From an uncultured Bacteroidales bacterium (GTDB lineage: Bacteria; Bacteroidota; Bacteroidia; Bacteroidales; Marinilabiliaceae): a DNA stretch of 64,000 bases. The notes under the pieces were generated by a model. That model saw only the letters and a program-made list of their open reading frames with translations. It searched no databases and had not been told where the DNA came from. Positions 33,378 through 42,249 of the stretch are shown here, one piece after another. The position numbers were made by a program, and so were the translations under genes. The stretch covers positions 34,776 through 98,775 of the forward strand of contig CALAVC010000244.1 of assembly GCA_937892095.1 (NCBI GenBank), written 5' to 3'. The stretch's first letter is position 1. Each line of letters begins with the position of its first letter.

Positions 33378-35865
33378 TGTTTTCTTTTTTGCGTTTGACG
33401 ACCAAAATCAATGCTCCCAATAGAGCGATAACAGCAAGTGCTGAACCTATGTAGGCAATGGTCTTGCCTATGGCGAGGCTACGTGGGTTGAACTGGAAGG
33501 TTATTCGATGTCGACCAGCTGGTATTTGTAGTCCGCGGAGGATATAGTCGGTCTGTAAGATGGTGGCTTGGTTGTCGTCGATGGTGGCAGTCCAACCAGC
33601 AGGGTAGTATATTTCGCCAAAGACTGCAAGTGCGTCTGTTTGTGAGTTGGACTCGTAGACAATCTTGTCGGGCTGATAACTTACTTGTCGGAGTGTTGCA
33701 GTGGTGTCGGTGTCGAAGTGTAGTGTGCTGACGTCGACATTTTCTACGATGGCAGTTGTCATGAGGTCTTCTGTCCCTATCAGGCTAATGGCATCGTCTG
33801 GCGAGGAAGCTCCTACGGCACGGCTGACGAAGTGAGCACGCGGATGTGCATAGGGGTTGACGAGTGGTTCGCGGTCGGGGTTATAGATGACGTATTTGGT
33901 AGAGAGCATGTTCATGGCTGTGGCCGAAGAGAGCGTCTTGCTCAGTGCTTCGTAGTCTTGCCCTTTCAAGGCTTCGGTAAGTGCTTTCCACTCTCCGCCA
34001 AGATAGTGGTCTATGACGTCTTGATAGCGACGGAGTTTGGCGCCATGGTATCCGCCGACTGAGTGGTGATAGTAGGATGTGTAGACTTCGTTGAAAGGAT
34101 TGGTATATGCTGCTATTACTCGGTGAGGTTCGTCGTCGGATAGAATGATTTTGTCGGCTTTGGAGAGTCGGAAGTTGTTCTGTGTTTGCTGCTTGCTGAC
34201 GAAGTTGCTGTCTGAAAGATAGCGTCGGTCGATGTTCCAAAGGTCGATGAGCGATAGCAGTGCCACGGTGGCAATCATGACGTTGCGATTGATGCGTCCT
34301 ACGGAGCAGAACCATAGTGCCGAAGAGCCGAGAATTATTAGGACAACAGAGCGGAGTGCATCGGCGCGAGCAAGTTCTACACGAGCATCGATTAGAGAGT
34401 CGCGCAGTGTGTCGTAGAGCGAGTTCTGTGTGCGCAGCTGGTCGAACATTTGTGCTTCGGCGTCGGAGAGGAACGAGTAGAAAAGTGTGGGTGCAATGGC
34501 AAACAGTAGTGCTACTCCTGCCGACAGTCCGAGGGCTGCAAAGAACTTGCGAGGCTGATAGCGGATGTCTTCAGGGTTTTCGTATATGTGTCTTAGTCCG
34601 AGAAGTCCGAGCATGGGTATGCTGACCGTCGCAATGACAAGTGCCATTTCGACGGTTCGGAACTTGTTGTACAGAGGGAAGTGATAGAAAAGAAGGTCAG
34701 TAATAATTGGCAAATTCTTGCCCCAAGCGAGGAGTATGGAGAGTATGGTTGCGGCAATGAGCCACGTGCGTAGTCGTCCACGATAGAAGAAACAGCCAAT
34801 GAAGAAAAGAAAGCATATTATGGCACCTACGTAGACAGGACCAGACGTAAAACTGCGTCCTCCCCAGTAGGCACTTTGTTGTGCTACGGCATCGCGTATT
34901 TGTGGGTTGGCTGAGCGGACGGCTTTGAGGTCGGAGCCTATGGCTGTGCTGGCACCGCCGACAATGTTTGGCACGAGGAGTGTCGGAGTTTCGTGTATGC
35001 CATAGCTCCAACTGAGGGCATACTCTTTGTCGAGTCCGCTATTGTGTGGTTCGGAGGAGTCTTGTTTTAGTTCGGATGCTCCACGAATGGAATATTTGCC
35101 ATACTCGTATGTTGGGAGTAGATTAGCTGTGCTGGGCAAAATGGCCAGTACGACGGCGATGGCGAGTACTGCGACGCTGCGTCCGAAAGATGCATAGCTT
35201 TTCTGGCGGACTGCCCAATATATTTCCATGCAGAAGAGCAGGAGTAGTGCAAGCGCGAGGTAGTAGGTTATTTGCACATGGTTGTAGGCGAGTTCGAGAC
35301 CTAATCCGACAAGCGTCAGAATGCCACCTACTGCCAGTTTGCCACGGAATGCGAGCCATACGCCAGCCATGACAACGGGCATCATGGCAATGGCATAGCA
35401 CTTTGTGATGTGTCCGGCGGCAATTATGATGATGTTGTAGGAGCCGAAAGCAAAAGCTATTGCACCAGCGGCAGCTATTTTCCAGTCGGAGCCGAGGGCG
35501 AGTAAAGACACGTAGAACCCGAGCATGTAGAGAAAGAGTATGCCCATGGTGGTGTAGGGTAGGCGGAGGCGTACAAACGACGTGAGGGCATTAAAAATGT
35601 TGCTCGATGGGTCGGATTTTATCTGAAAAGCAGGCATGCCACCAAACATGGAGTCGGTCCACTGTGCTTTTTCGCCTGTTTGTTGTTCGTATTGTCGCAG
35701 CTCTTGCGAAGCACCTTGTGCGTGAATGTTGTCCATTTGTGGCAATTCTTTGCCTTTGAGGACTGGCGAGAAGTAGACTGCGCTAAGGATGACGAAAGCT
35801 AATATTACCAGAGCGTGTGGAAGTGCTTGGCGTAGGACGTGGGCAAGTGTGCCGTTACTCTTCAT
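33370..35865 (-). CDS. YfhO-family multi-spanning membrane protein
   Basis: An 831-residue inner-membrane protein with about a dozen hydrophobic segments and a large soluble region (about 560-790), followed by a last helix and a basic end (VVKRKKENNE). The layout and segments such as MDNIHAQGASQELRQYEQ, SMFGGMPAFQIK and VPNIVGGAS match the YfhO family. Related proteins in Firmicutes are implicated in glycosylating lipoteichoic acid with a GT-C-type fold; the role in Bacteroidetes is unproven. It overlaps the DUF4954 gene by 8 bases and follows the nucleotidyltransferase-like gene by 29, suggesting a shared envelope or glycan task. Confidence 0.82.
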   Translation of the reverse strand: MKSNGTLAHVLRQALPHALVILAFVILSAVYFSPVLKGKELPQMDNIHAQGASQELRQYEQQTGEKAQWTDSMFGGMPAFQIKSDPSSNIFNALTSFVRLRLPYTTMGILFLYMLGFYVSLLALGSDWKIAAAGAIAFAFGSYNIIIIAAGHITKCYAIAMMPVVMAGVWLAFRGKLAVGGILTLVGLGLELAYNHVQITYYLALALLLLFCMEIYWAVRQKSYASFGRSVAVLAIAVVLAILPSTANLLPTYEYGKYSIRGASELKQDSSEPHNSGLDKEYALSWSYGIHETPTLLVPNIVGGASTAIGSDLKAVRSANPQIRDAVAQQSAYWGGRSFTSGPVYVGAIICFLFFIGCFFYRGRLRTWLIAATILSILLAWGKNLPIITDLLFYHFPLYNKFRTVEMALVIATVSIPMLGLLGLRHIYENPEDIRYQPRKFFAALGLSAGVALLFAIAPTLFYSFLSDAEAQMFDQLRTQNSLYDTLRDSLIDARVELARADALRSVVLIILGSSALWFCSVGRINRNVMIATVALLSLIDLWNIDRRYLSDSNFVSKQQTQNNFRLSKADKIILSDDEPHRVIAAYTNPFNEVYTSYYHHSVGGYHGAKLRRYQDVIDHYLGGEWKALTEALKGQDYEALSKTLSSATAMNMLSTKYVIYNPDREPLVNPYAHPRAHFVSRAVGASSPDDAISLIGTEDLMTTAIVENVDVSTLHFDTDTTATLRQVSYQPDKIVYESNSQTDALAVFGEIYYPAGWTATIDDNQATILQTDYILRGLQIPAGRHRITFQFNPRSLAIGKTIAYIGSALAVIALLGALILVVKRKKENNE

Positions 35866-35894
35866 GGGTGTATGGCAAAAGTTTGGGTGTATGT

Positions 35895-36872
35895 TTATCG
35901 GTGCCGATAGAGCACAAAATCTTTAAAATCCAAAATTACATTTTTAATTTTTACTATGTATGATTTAGTGTTGTCTTCTTTGGTAATGTAGTGGTTGGCA
36001 AGGGCGAAGAAGTGTAGGATGCGACGAGTGCGGTATAGAAAGGTATACAATGGGTTGCGACGTTTGGGGAGTAGATATTGCGGAGTAAGGCGAGCAATGG
36101 TAAGGCCGCAAGATTGTTGTTCGTTTTGAGGGAGCAAATATAGTGCGTGAGAGAGGACGTCGTCAATGTCGGCAGAAAGGGATGGACGCAATTTTTTGGC
36201 TTGACAGACAATGCTTTGCAAGCTTGCAACGTTTTGGTGCGCGAGCAGGGCAATGTCGAGTAGCCATCCGAGTCGGTTGCCAGCAAGATGTTTGTTGCGT
36301 AGGAAGTGTGTTGTAAGGTGGAAGAGTAGTGTGGGTGTGTCGTATGGAGTTGGATAAAGAGGGTTGTAGTGGGTGTCGGCTCCGTGTAGGTTGTAGTGCA
36401 TCTCGACGCATACTCTATCTATGCTTATTGCTGGCAGGTGAGACATAAAGCTCCGATATATGACTGGTGTGCGATATGCGTATTTGTTTGGTTTGGCAGC
36501 GAGTGTGTTTAGGAGCCTATGTGCTTTTGCGAGGTCGGTGGTTGTGGTGAGCATGTCGACATCGCCAGTTGGGCGTGCCCAAGGTTCGGGGTAGACGTTG
36601 GTGGCGAGGTGGAGACCTTTTATGATGTAGGTGTTGAGACCTTCGCTTGCAAAGGTGTCTAATATTTTTTGAGCAATGGCAACTTTGCGAGTGTAGTCTG
36701 CCATGGTTTGCATGGCATGGCTTCGCAAGGCGTTGCAACCGAAGCGGTGGTAGAGCCATCCGCCTACGCCATGCTCGATGGCTAAGTGCGAAAGAGAAGA
36801 CAACTCGACGCTGCTTGGTGTGGCAGCGTCGAGTCGGCATATTTCTATGATTTTTTGTATGTCGGCAGTCAC
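35895..36872 (-). CDS. Uncharacterised nucleotidyltransferase-family protein
   Basis: A 325-residue protein of the PF14907-type nucleotidyltransferase family. The key segment is IIKGLHLATNVYPEPWARPTG followed by DVDML: a lysine, then an acidic pair in the position of the nucleotidyltransferase metal site. VEMHYNLHG supplies a further conserved Glu-His. Relatives are often found in polysaccharide and peptide-modification clusters, but no substrate is established. It is 2 bases downstream of the purine nucleoside phosphorylase and 29 upstream of the YfhO-type gene. Confidence 0.78.
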   Translation of the reverse strand: MTADIQKIIEICRLDAATPSSVELSSLSHLAIEHGVGGWLYHRFGCNALRSHAMQTMADYTRKVAIAQKILDTFASEGLNTYIIKGLHLATNVYPEPWARPTGDVDMLTTTTDLAKAHRLLNTLAAKPNKYAYRTPVIYRSFMSHLPAISIDRVCVEMHYNLHGADTHYNPLYPTPYDTPTLLFHLTTHFLRNKHLAGNRLGWLLDIALLAHQNVASLQSIVCQAKKLRPSLSADIDDVLSHALYLLPQNEQQSCGLTIARLTPQYLLPKRRNPLYTFLYRTRRILHFFALANHYITKEDNTKSYIVKIKNVILDFKDFVLYRHR

Positions 36873-36874
36873 CC

Positions 36875-37705
36875 CTATGCTATGTTTTCGACGAGAGCTT
36901 TTATTACTCGTGTCATGCGTGGTTCGGCAGCTGCAGCTACACGTTGTACGTCTTCGTGGCTTACTTCGACAATTTCGCCTGGCACGCCCGAGTCGGTAAT
37001 GATAGATATGCCGAAGATTTCGATGCCTGCATGGTGAGCAATGATGACTTCGGGGACTGTGGACATTCCGACGGCGTCGGCGCCGAGGAGTCGGAACATC
37101 TTATATTCGGCAGGAGTCTCGAAGGTTGGTCCGCTCGTGCCGACGTAGACGCCAGTACGCAGGTCGAGATTTTCTTTTTGTCCGATAGAGAGCGCGAGGT
37201 TGGTTAGGCGAGGGCTGTAGACTTGGCTCATGTCGGGGAATCGTGGTCCGAACTCGTCGAGGTTGGGACCAATGAGTGGGTTGGTGCCAAACATATTGAT
37301 GTGGTCGGTTATGACCATGACATCGCCAACTTTGAAGTTCGGGTTCAGTCCGCCAGCTGCGTTAGAGACGAGTAGAATCTTGATTCCGATGAGCTTCATG
37401 ACGCGAGCAGGGAAGGTTACTTGTTGCATGGTGTAGCCTTCGTAGTAGTGGAAGCGACCTTGCATGGCAATGACTGGCTTGCCAGATATGCGCCCAACGA
37501 TGAGTCGCCCAGAGTGTCCTGCGACGGTCGAGACGGGGAAGTGAGGTATGTCGGAGTAGGGAATTGACTTTTCTATGTCTATTTCGTCGACGAGACCACC
37601 AAGACCAGTGCCAAGAATTATGGCTGTTTGTGTGCCACTTATTATGTGGCCACTGAGGTATTGTGCGGCTTCGGTGAGTTGTTGTTTATATGGTGTCTTA
37701 TCCAT
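36875..37705 (-). CDS. punA: Purine nucleoside phosphorylase
   Basis: Cleaves inosine, guanosine or their deoxy forms with phosphate for purine salvage. The 276-residue protein is of the trimeric PNP/MTAP type: ILGTGLGGLVDEI is the phosphate-binding loop, GRFHYYEGY the segment with the catalytic-site His, and AAGGLNPNF, GPTFETPAEY and GADAVGMSTVPEVI are further signatures. Its start overlaps the end of lpxK by 8 bases. The length is normal. Confidence 0.94.
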   Translation of the reverse strand: MDKTPYKQQLTEAAQYLSGHIISGTQTAIILGTGLGGLVDEIDIEKSIPYSDIPHFPVSTVAGHSGRLIVGRISGKPVIAMQGRFHYYEGYTMQQVTFPARVMKLIGIKILLVSNAAGGLNPNFKVGDVMVITDHINMFGTNPLIGPNLDEFGPRFPDMSQVYSPRLTNLALSIGQKENLDLRTGVYVGTSGPTFETPAEYKMFRLLGADAVGMSTVPEVIIAHHAGIEIFGISIITDSGVPGEIVEVSHEDVQRVAAAAEPRMTRVIKALVENIA

Positions 37706-38714
37706 GAGTGTTGAATGTATTTATGTGGTTGATTATTAGGCTGTTGAATTTGCTTTCGGTGTCAAAGAGTATGCGTAGTTTTATGGGCAGAGTGTAGACT
37801 GTGTTGCCTTGTAGGTCGGGCAGACGCGTGAGGTCTTTTTCTGTGCAGATGATGGGCAACTGTCCGTCACGTGTAAGGCTGACTATTTTTTGAATGTCGG
37901 AGGGTGTGTAGGCGTGGTGGTCGGGATAGTCGAGTCGGACGACGTTGGCGTATTGTGCTTCGACGGCTTCGAAGAAAGGGCGTGAGCGACCGATGCCACA
38001 TAGGGCGATTATGTTGTCGGAATTGCTGACGGCAGAGCCTCGCACAAGCTTAGGAGAGTCGTAGTCGATGACCGAGAAAAAGGTGGGTGCAGTGGTGTAC
38101 AGACCGATGTGCTCCGTGATGTTGTCGGCTTCTGCTTGGCTGAGGTTGGTGGGGCATTTGTTGATTAGTACGATGTCGGCATGGCTGAGCGTCGACGGAC
38201 ATTCGCGAAGGTTGCCAGCTGGTAGGAGATGGTCTTGCCAGAAGGGGCGAGCATAGTCGCACACGACAATGCGCAAACTTGGTGATGTTGAGAGGTGTTG
38301 GAGTCCATCGTCCATCAGTACGACATCGGTGGAGCGAGCCGACTCGAGAAGTTTTATGGCTTCGTTGCGGTCGGCATTGACAATGACTGTCGTCTGTGGG
38401 AAGTGGCGTTTTATTTGCAGAGGTTCGTCGCCAACTTGCTCGGCAGTGTCGGCAGTGTCGACAAGTCGTTGACCTTTGGTCTTTCGCCCATATCCACGGC
38501 TGACGACTGCAGTACGACGTTCGGCAAGTAGGCTCAGAAGTAGCTCAATGAGAGGCGTTTTGCCCGTGCCACCTACTGTTATGTTGCCAACACAGATGAC
38601 GGGCAGTGTACTGCGTCGGCTACTGCGGAGTCCGCACGAATAGAGTTGTCGGCGTAGGCTGACGACAAGACCATAGAGAGCGGAAAAAGGCAGTAGTAGT
38701 AGGCGCGGATTCAT
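37698..38714 (-). CDS. lpxK: Tetraacyldisaccharide 4'-kinase
   Basis: Phosphorylates the 4' position of the lipid A disaccharide at the inner membrane. The 338-residue protein has an N-terminal membrane-associated helix, then GNITVGGTGKTP (Walker A, about 42-53) and SRGYGRKTKG, a hallmark of LpxK. VVLMDDGLQH is the Walker B-like metal site. It overlaps the PNP gene by 8 bases and follows the ion-channel gene by 30. It places this stretch of the run in outer-membrane biogenesis, alongside the polysaccharide genes and glmS. Confidence 0.94.
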   Translation of the reverse strand: MNPRLLLLPFSALYGLVVSLRRQLYSCGLRSSRRSTLPVICVGNITVGGTGKTPLIELLLSLLAERRTAVVSRGYGRKTKGQRLVDTADTAEQVGDEPLQIKRHFPQTTVIVNADRNEAIKLLESARSTDVVLMDDGLQHLSTSPSLRIVVCDYARPFWQDHLLPAGNLRECPSTLSHADIVLINKCPTNLSQAEADNITEHIGLYTTAPTFFSVIDYDSPKLVRGSAVSNSDNIIALCGIGRSRPFFEAVEAQYANVVRLDYPDHHAYTPSDIQKIVSLTRDGQLPIICTEKDLTRLPDLQGNTVYTLPIKLRILFDTESKFNSLIINHINTFNTHG

Positions 38715-38744
38715 TGGTTGAGTGTTGCGTGAGTTTTAAGTTAA

Positions 38745-39524
38745 TCAATCTTTTTGTTCTTTGCTATCAAGAAGGCTTGTGAGGTGGTCTATTTTGGCGT
38801 TTAGTTCGTCGACTTTGGCTTCGAGAGCGTCGTTGTTGTCGCTGACCATGGCATCGACAAAGACAGAGTTGATGAACGACATACCGATTATGCCGCCTAA
38901 TATGAGTAGTAGGCTAAAATATAGGCTGACGAGGCTTCCACAAAAGGGGCTGAGACTCTCGGCGACGGCATCGGGGATTTCGTACCAACCTTCGACGGTG
39001 CATAGTCGGAAAATGGAGTATATGGAGGTTAGTGGCGTGCCAAAATATTGTGGGGCATAGGGTCGGAAGAGAACGCAATTGAATAGTCCGACAATTATCA
39101 CGATGAAGGCAAAGCTCAGCAGGATGGACCACGACTGCGACATGGCCAGTCGGAAGCCACTAATCATGCGTGAGAAGCCCGGAAAGATGTGTACGACACG
39201 AAAAAGACGTAGGAGTCGGAGTAGGCGTAGGGTTAGAACCAGCGAAAGGCTTGCCGAACTTGAAGAAGCAAAGAACAAATATACCGATGGCAATGAGGCT
39301 ATGGTCAGTAGTCCGTCGAAGACGTTCCAACCGTCGCTCCAATAGTTTCCTGCACCATAATGAAAGTGTTTGACAATCATTTCGGTGAGGTAGAAGAGCG
39401 TGAAGAAAACGTCTACATTGTCGAAGATGTCGACATCGGCTAAGTATTCGCCAGCGAATATGCAAAGAGCATTGGCGAAAATGACGCACAAGATTATTTT
39501 CTCGTTGAGGAAAATGTTTTTCAT
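38745..39524 (-). CDS. Single-domain voltage-gated cation channel (BacNaV-like)
   Basis: A 259-residue six-helix channel subunit expected to form a tetramer. The voltage sensor is intact: S2 has Glu48, S3 has Asn67 and Asp70 (WNVFD), and S4 carries arginines at 100, 103, 106 and 109, three residues apart. The pore between S5 and S6 has TVEGW (176-180), close to the T-x-E-x-W filter of bacterial sodium channels such as NaChBac. The C-terminal end (about 228-257) is a short coiled coil, as in that group. Sodium selectivity is inferred from the filter. It is embedded between DUF418 and lpxK genes with gaps of 16 and 30 bases. Confidence 0.85.
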   Translation of the reverse strand: MKNIFLNEKIILCVIFANALCIFAGEYLADVDIFDNVDVFFTLFYLTEMIVKHFHYGAGNYWSDGWNVFDGLLTIASLPSVYLFFASSSSASLSLVLTLRLLRLLRLFRVVHIFPGFSRMISGFRLAMSQSWSILLSFAFIVIIVGLFNCVLFRPYAPQYFGTPLTSIYSIFRLCTVEGWYEIPDAVAESLSPFCGSLVSLYFSLLLILGGIIGMSFINSVFVDAMVSDNNDALEAKVDELNAKIDHLTSLLDSKEQKD

Positions 39525-39540
39525 GCGATGAATATGCTCG

Positions 39541-40737
39541 TTAGTGTTGTCTTTTAAGCAATGGCAATCGTTTGCCGTAGGTCAGCATGCGCCATATCCA
39601 TTCGAGAGGTCCGTAGGCGAAACGTCGGAGCCACACGTGGCAAATGACAGCTTCGCCCACAAAGACGAGCGTAGATGTCAGGATAGACATACCGAGCGAA
39701 AGTTCTGCACCCAGAGCGAAGCCAATGCCGTAGAATATTATCATTCCGCAGATGGTTTGCAAGATGTAGCATGTAAGAGCCATCCGACCAGGGGCTGCTA
39801 AGAAGTGCCATATGTTGAGATTTGGCAGTCGGAGGTAGATGAGCGCAAGGGCAGTGGCATAGGCAAGTCCCATTGGGTAGACGGCTATGCAGTAGATGAT
39901 AGACTGGTAGAAAGAGTTGTCGGTGGGGTGAAGTGCCATGACGATGTTGAGAGGCAAACTGACTATAAAGCACGTCAGGCACACACGGCGTAGTTGCGTG
40001 CGGAATGCTGATAGGTTTTGCACTATTTGTTTGCGCCCTATCCATAGTCCGAACAAGAAAAGTCCCAATACTTTGAAGTATCGGCTTGTGCTGACAAACT
40101 CCCACATGCGTTCTACTGCGCCTTGCCTGAGGAAAGCGAAGACGTCGGCATAAGAAGTTGCGTCGCGTAGCCACGTGGCAAAGTTGTCGGTCGTAATGCC
40201 AACAGAATTTGCTGTTTGCCACCAAAGGGCATATAGATTGTCGGCAGGCGAGTGTCCACTGAGTTGCCTGATGGCTTCGATGGGTATGGGTAGGAGTAGG
40301 CAAATGACAGACGAGGTGAGTATTTGTCTATCGGGCAAGTGGCGAAAAAGTGGCAAAAGCATACCCATTAGTGCATAGAGGAGCAGTATGTCGCCACTCC
40401 AAAGGAAGAGCAAGTGAGCGAGTCCGATTAGTGTGAGGACTGTCATTCGACGATAGAAAATGCGTAGCCCGTTGACGCCACGACGCATTGCGCTGTCCAT
40501 GATGATGCTGAAGCCTATGCCGAACAGAATCGAGAAAAGGGTGTAGAATTTGCCACTGACGAGCAGCGTTTGCCAAAAGCGTGTGGTGTGGTCTGAGGCC
40601 GTGGCGATTGTGTCGGGCAAGAAGTCGAAGAGCGAAAACTCGGGGTAGTTGGCTGCAGCTATGCCAAGCAAAGCAAAGCCACGTAGCGCGTCGAGGAAGA
40701 GTATGCGTGGGCGAGGATTTGTGGTGGAGGTGATCAT
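39541..40737 (-). CDS. DUF418 (YeiB-type) integral membrane protein
   Basis: A 398-residue protein with roughly ten membrane segments. RILFLDALRGFALLGIAAANYPEF at the start and GKFYTLFSILFGIGF are the signatures of the DUF418/YeiB family, which is related to membrane acyltransferases. Its substrate is unknown. In this setting, with the DUF4422 glycosyltransferase ending one base upstream and the channel and lpxK genes following, acylation of a surface glycan is conceivable but unproven. Confidence 0.85.
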   Translation of the reverse strand: MITSTTNPRPRILFLDALRGFALLGIAAANYPEFSLFDFLPDTIATASDHTTRFWQTLLVSGKFYTLFSILFGIGFSIIMDSAMRRGVNGLRIFYRRMTVLTLIGLAHLLFLWSGDILLLYALMGMLLPLFRHLPDRQILTSSVICLLLPIPIEAIRQLSGHSPADNLYALWWQTANSVGITTDNFATWLRDATSYADVFAFLRQGAVERMWEFVSTSRYFKVLGLFLFGLWIGRKQIVQNLSAFRTQLRRVCLTCFIVSLPLNIVMALHPTDNSFYQSIIYCIAVYPMGLAYATALALIYLRLPNLNIWHFLAAPGRMALTCYILQTICGMIIFYGIGFALGAELSLGMSILTSTLVFVGEAVICHVWLRRFAYGPLEWIWRMLTYGKRLPLLKRQH

Positions 40738-40738
40738 G

Positions 40739-41503
40739 TTAATTCTTGAACTTTGACAAGATGATAGAAGGCATACGTTTTAGCTTATCCCAAGCAATGG
40801 AAAGTTTAGAAACGCCATAGAGATATACGACACACTCGACCACGTGGCAGTTGTTGTGTAGGAGGTAGACGGTTTGCAACCTTTCGGCCATATAGCCAAA
40901 GACGCGTTTCTGTTGTGTGGTGTAGCCTGTCATGTCTATCTTGGGCTCTAAGCTAAACAGAATGTCGAAGAGCCACTGACAATATTTATCCACTTCGTTT
41001 TTCCGACCAATTATCATGTTGAGCAAATATGTTTGTCGGCTTTGCATGACGCTGTCAAACGATGACAGGTAATCGGGGCAGACTTCTGCGATAGTGCCAC
41101 GTAAAAGTGCAATGTCGTGTTCGGATACGTCGCGAGTCATGTGTTCGTACACCGTTGAAGATGTCTTATATGGTCGGGAGCTGATGAAGTCATTATTTTT
41201 TAGTAGTCGACAGACGTCTTTTGCGTTGAGGAGGTCGTTGGTCGAAGAGGTAAGGCGACTATGAGCAAAAAAACGCCGGTAGTGCGAAAGCCCAACGATG
41301 TCGTTAGATGTGTCGTTTTTCCATATCCAATAGAGAGCAGTAAGTTCGCAGAACGAAAAGTTTTTGACAGAAATGTTGTCGCCCGAATTGTCTTTGAGCG
41401 GATATATGTCTTTGCCTGAGGTGGCTGCGTTTACCTGAATGTATTCGTAGTCGGGTGGCAAAGTGGCTTCGGCCTTTTGGTGTGCTACAACGTATATTTT
41501 CAT
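40739..41503 (-). CDS. DUF4422 family glycosyltransferase
   Basis: A 254-residue predicted glycosyltransferase of the capsule-associated DUF4422 family. KIYVVAHQKAE at the start, NFSFCELTALYWIWKN and IVGLSHYRRFF are the recognisable blocks. The frame is open to 41656, but the first 51 residues are a shadow of the upstream gene; the ATG at 41503 (MKIYVV) is right and overlaps that gene's stop by the classic 4 bases (ATGA). It is the last glycosyltransferase of the exopolysaccharide group. Confidence 0.88.
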   Translation of the reverse strand: MKIYVVAHQKAEATLPPDYEYIQVNAATSGKDIYPLKDNSGDNISVKNFSFCELTALYWIWKNDTSNDIVGLSHYRRFFAHSRLTSSTNDLLNAKDVCRLLKNNDFISSRPYKTSSTVYEHMTRDVSEHDIALLRGTIAEVCPDYLSSFDSVMQSRQTYLLNMIIGRKNEVDKYCQWLFDILFSLEPKIDMTGYTTQQKRVFGYMAERLQTVYLLHNNCHVVECVVYLYGVSKLSIAWDKLKRMPSIILSKFKN

Positions 41504-42249
41504 TGCATTCGGTGTTGCTTGTAGACGTGGTAATATGGCGTGTGTGGCAAGAATGCCCAGTGCCCCAATATGGATGTCCATTTTCGGCCGAGCAGTCGTT
41601 TGATTAAGTTTTTGAACGAAGACGAACGACGCACGTCGTCCCACGAGCCGGCGCAATGATGTTCGGCATAGCCACCATCGCTATTTGTTTCGTAGTGGTA
41701 TCGTTCAAAATAGTCTTTTGGATATAATTCTAATCCATCGGGTAAGCTCTGACGTTTCCCATTGAGGCGGAATGTGGGAAAGTTATCTATAAAATATTTG
41801 GTTGCCCAATCGTTGCTTATTGTAAGTTTTCTCGTTCGTTCGTAGTTTTCTTCGAGTTGTTGGAGCCATTCTTTCATTATTGGGTTATGGGCTTCGGTGC
41901 CTATAGTGGCAGTGCCTATCGAAGAGTCGAAAATGAAGCCCATAAACATCTTATGATTCAAAAATTCATTGAGTGGTTTGTGTATTTCTATGTCGGTGTC
42001 CATATATATGCCACCGAAGTTGTATAAGACCACGAGGCGGAAATAGTCTGAAAAAAAACCATACTTGCCGTTGGCTATGGTGTCGCGGACGAAAATGCTG
42101 TTGTCCAAATAGGGGCGAAAGTCTTCTTCGTGCCAAATCTTTATTTCAAAATCGGGCATAACTTCGTGCCAATGGCGGACGTATTCTTGCTGGTCGGCTG
42201 GCATGGGTTTGCCACCGAACCAACATGCGTGTATGATTTTGGGTATCAT
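41500..42249 (-). CDS. Family 32 (capsular polysaccharide) glycosyltransferase
   Basis: A 249-residue retaining glycosyltransferase of the OCH1/GT32 type. IPKIIHACWFGG starts the domain, and GGIYMDTDIEI supplies the DxD metal-binding motif. AEHHCAGSWDD near the end is the usual GT32 tail with the conserved His and Trp. It overlaps both neighbours by 4 bases (ATGA junctions), so all three are translationally coupled. Donor and acceptor sugars are unknown. Confidence 0.9.
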   Translation of the reverse strand: MIPKIIHACWFGGKPMPADQQEYVRHWHEVMPDFEIKIWHEEDFRPYLDNSIFVRDTIANGKYGFFSDYFRLVVLYNFGGIYMDTDIEIHKPLNEFLNHKMFMGFIFDSSIGTATIGTEAHNPIMKEWLQQLEENYERTRKLTISNDWATKYFIDNFPTFRLNGKRQSLPDGLELYPKDYFERYHYETNSDGGYAEHHCAGSWDDVRRSSSFKNLIKRLLGRKWTSILGHWAFLPHTPYYHVYKQHRMQ

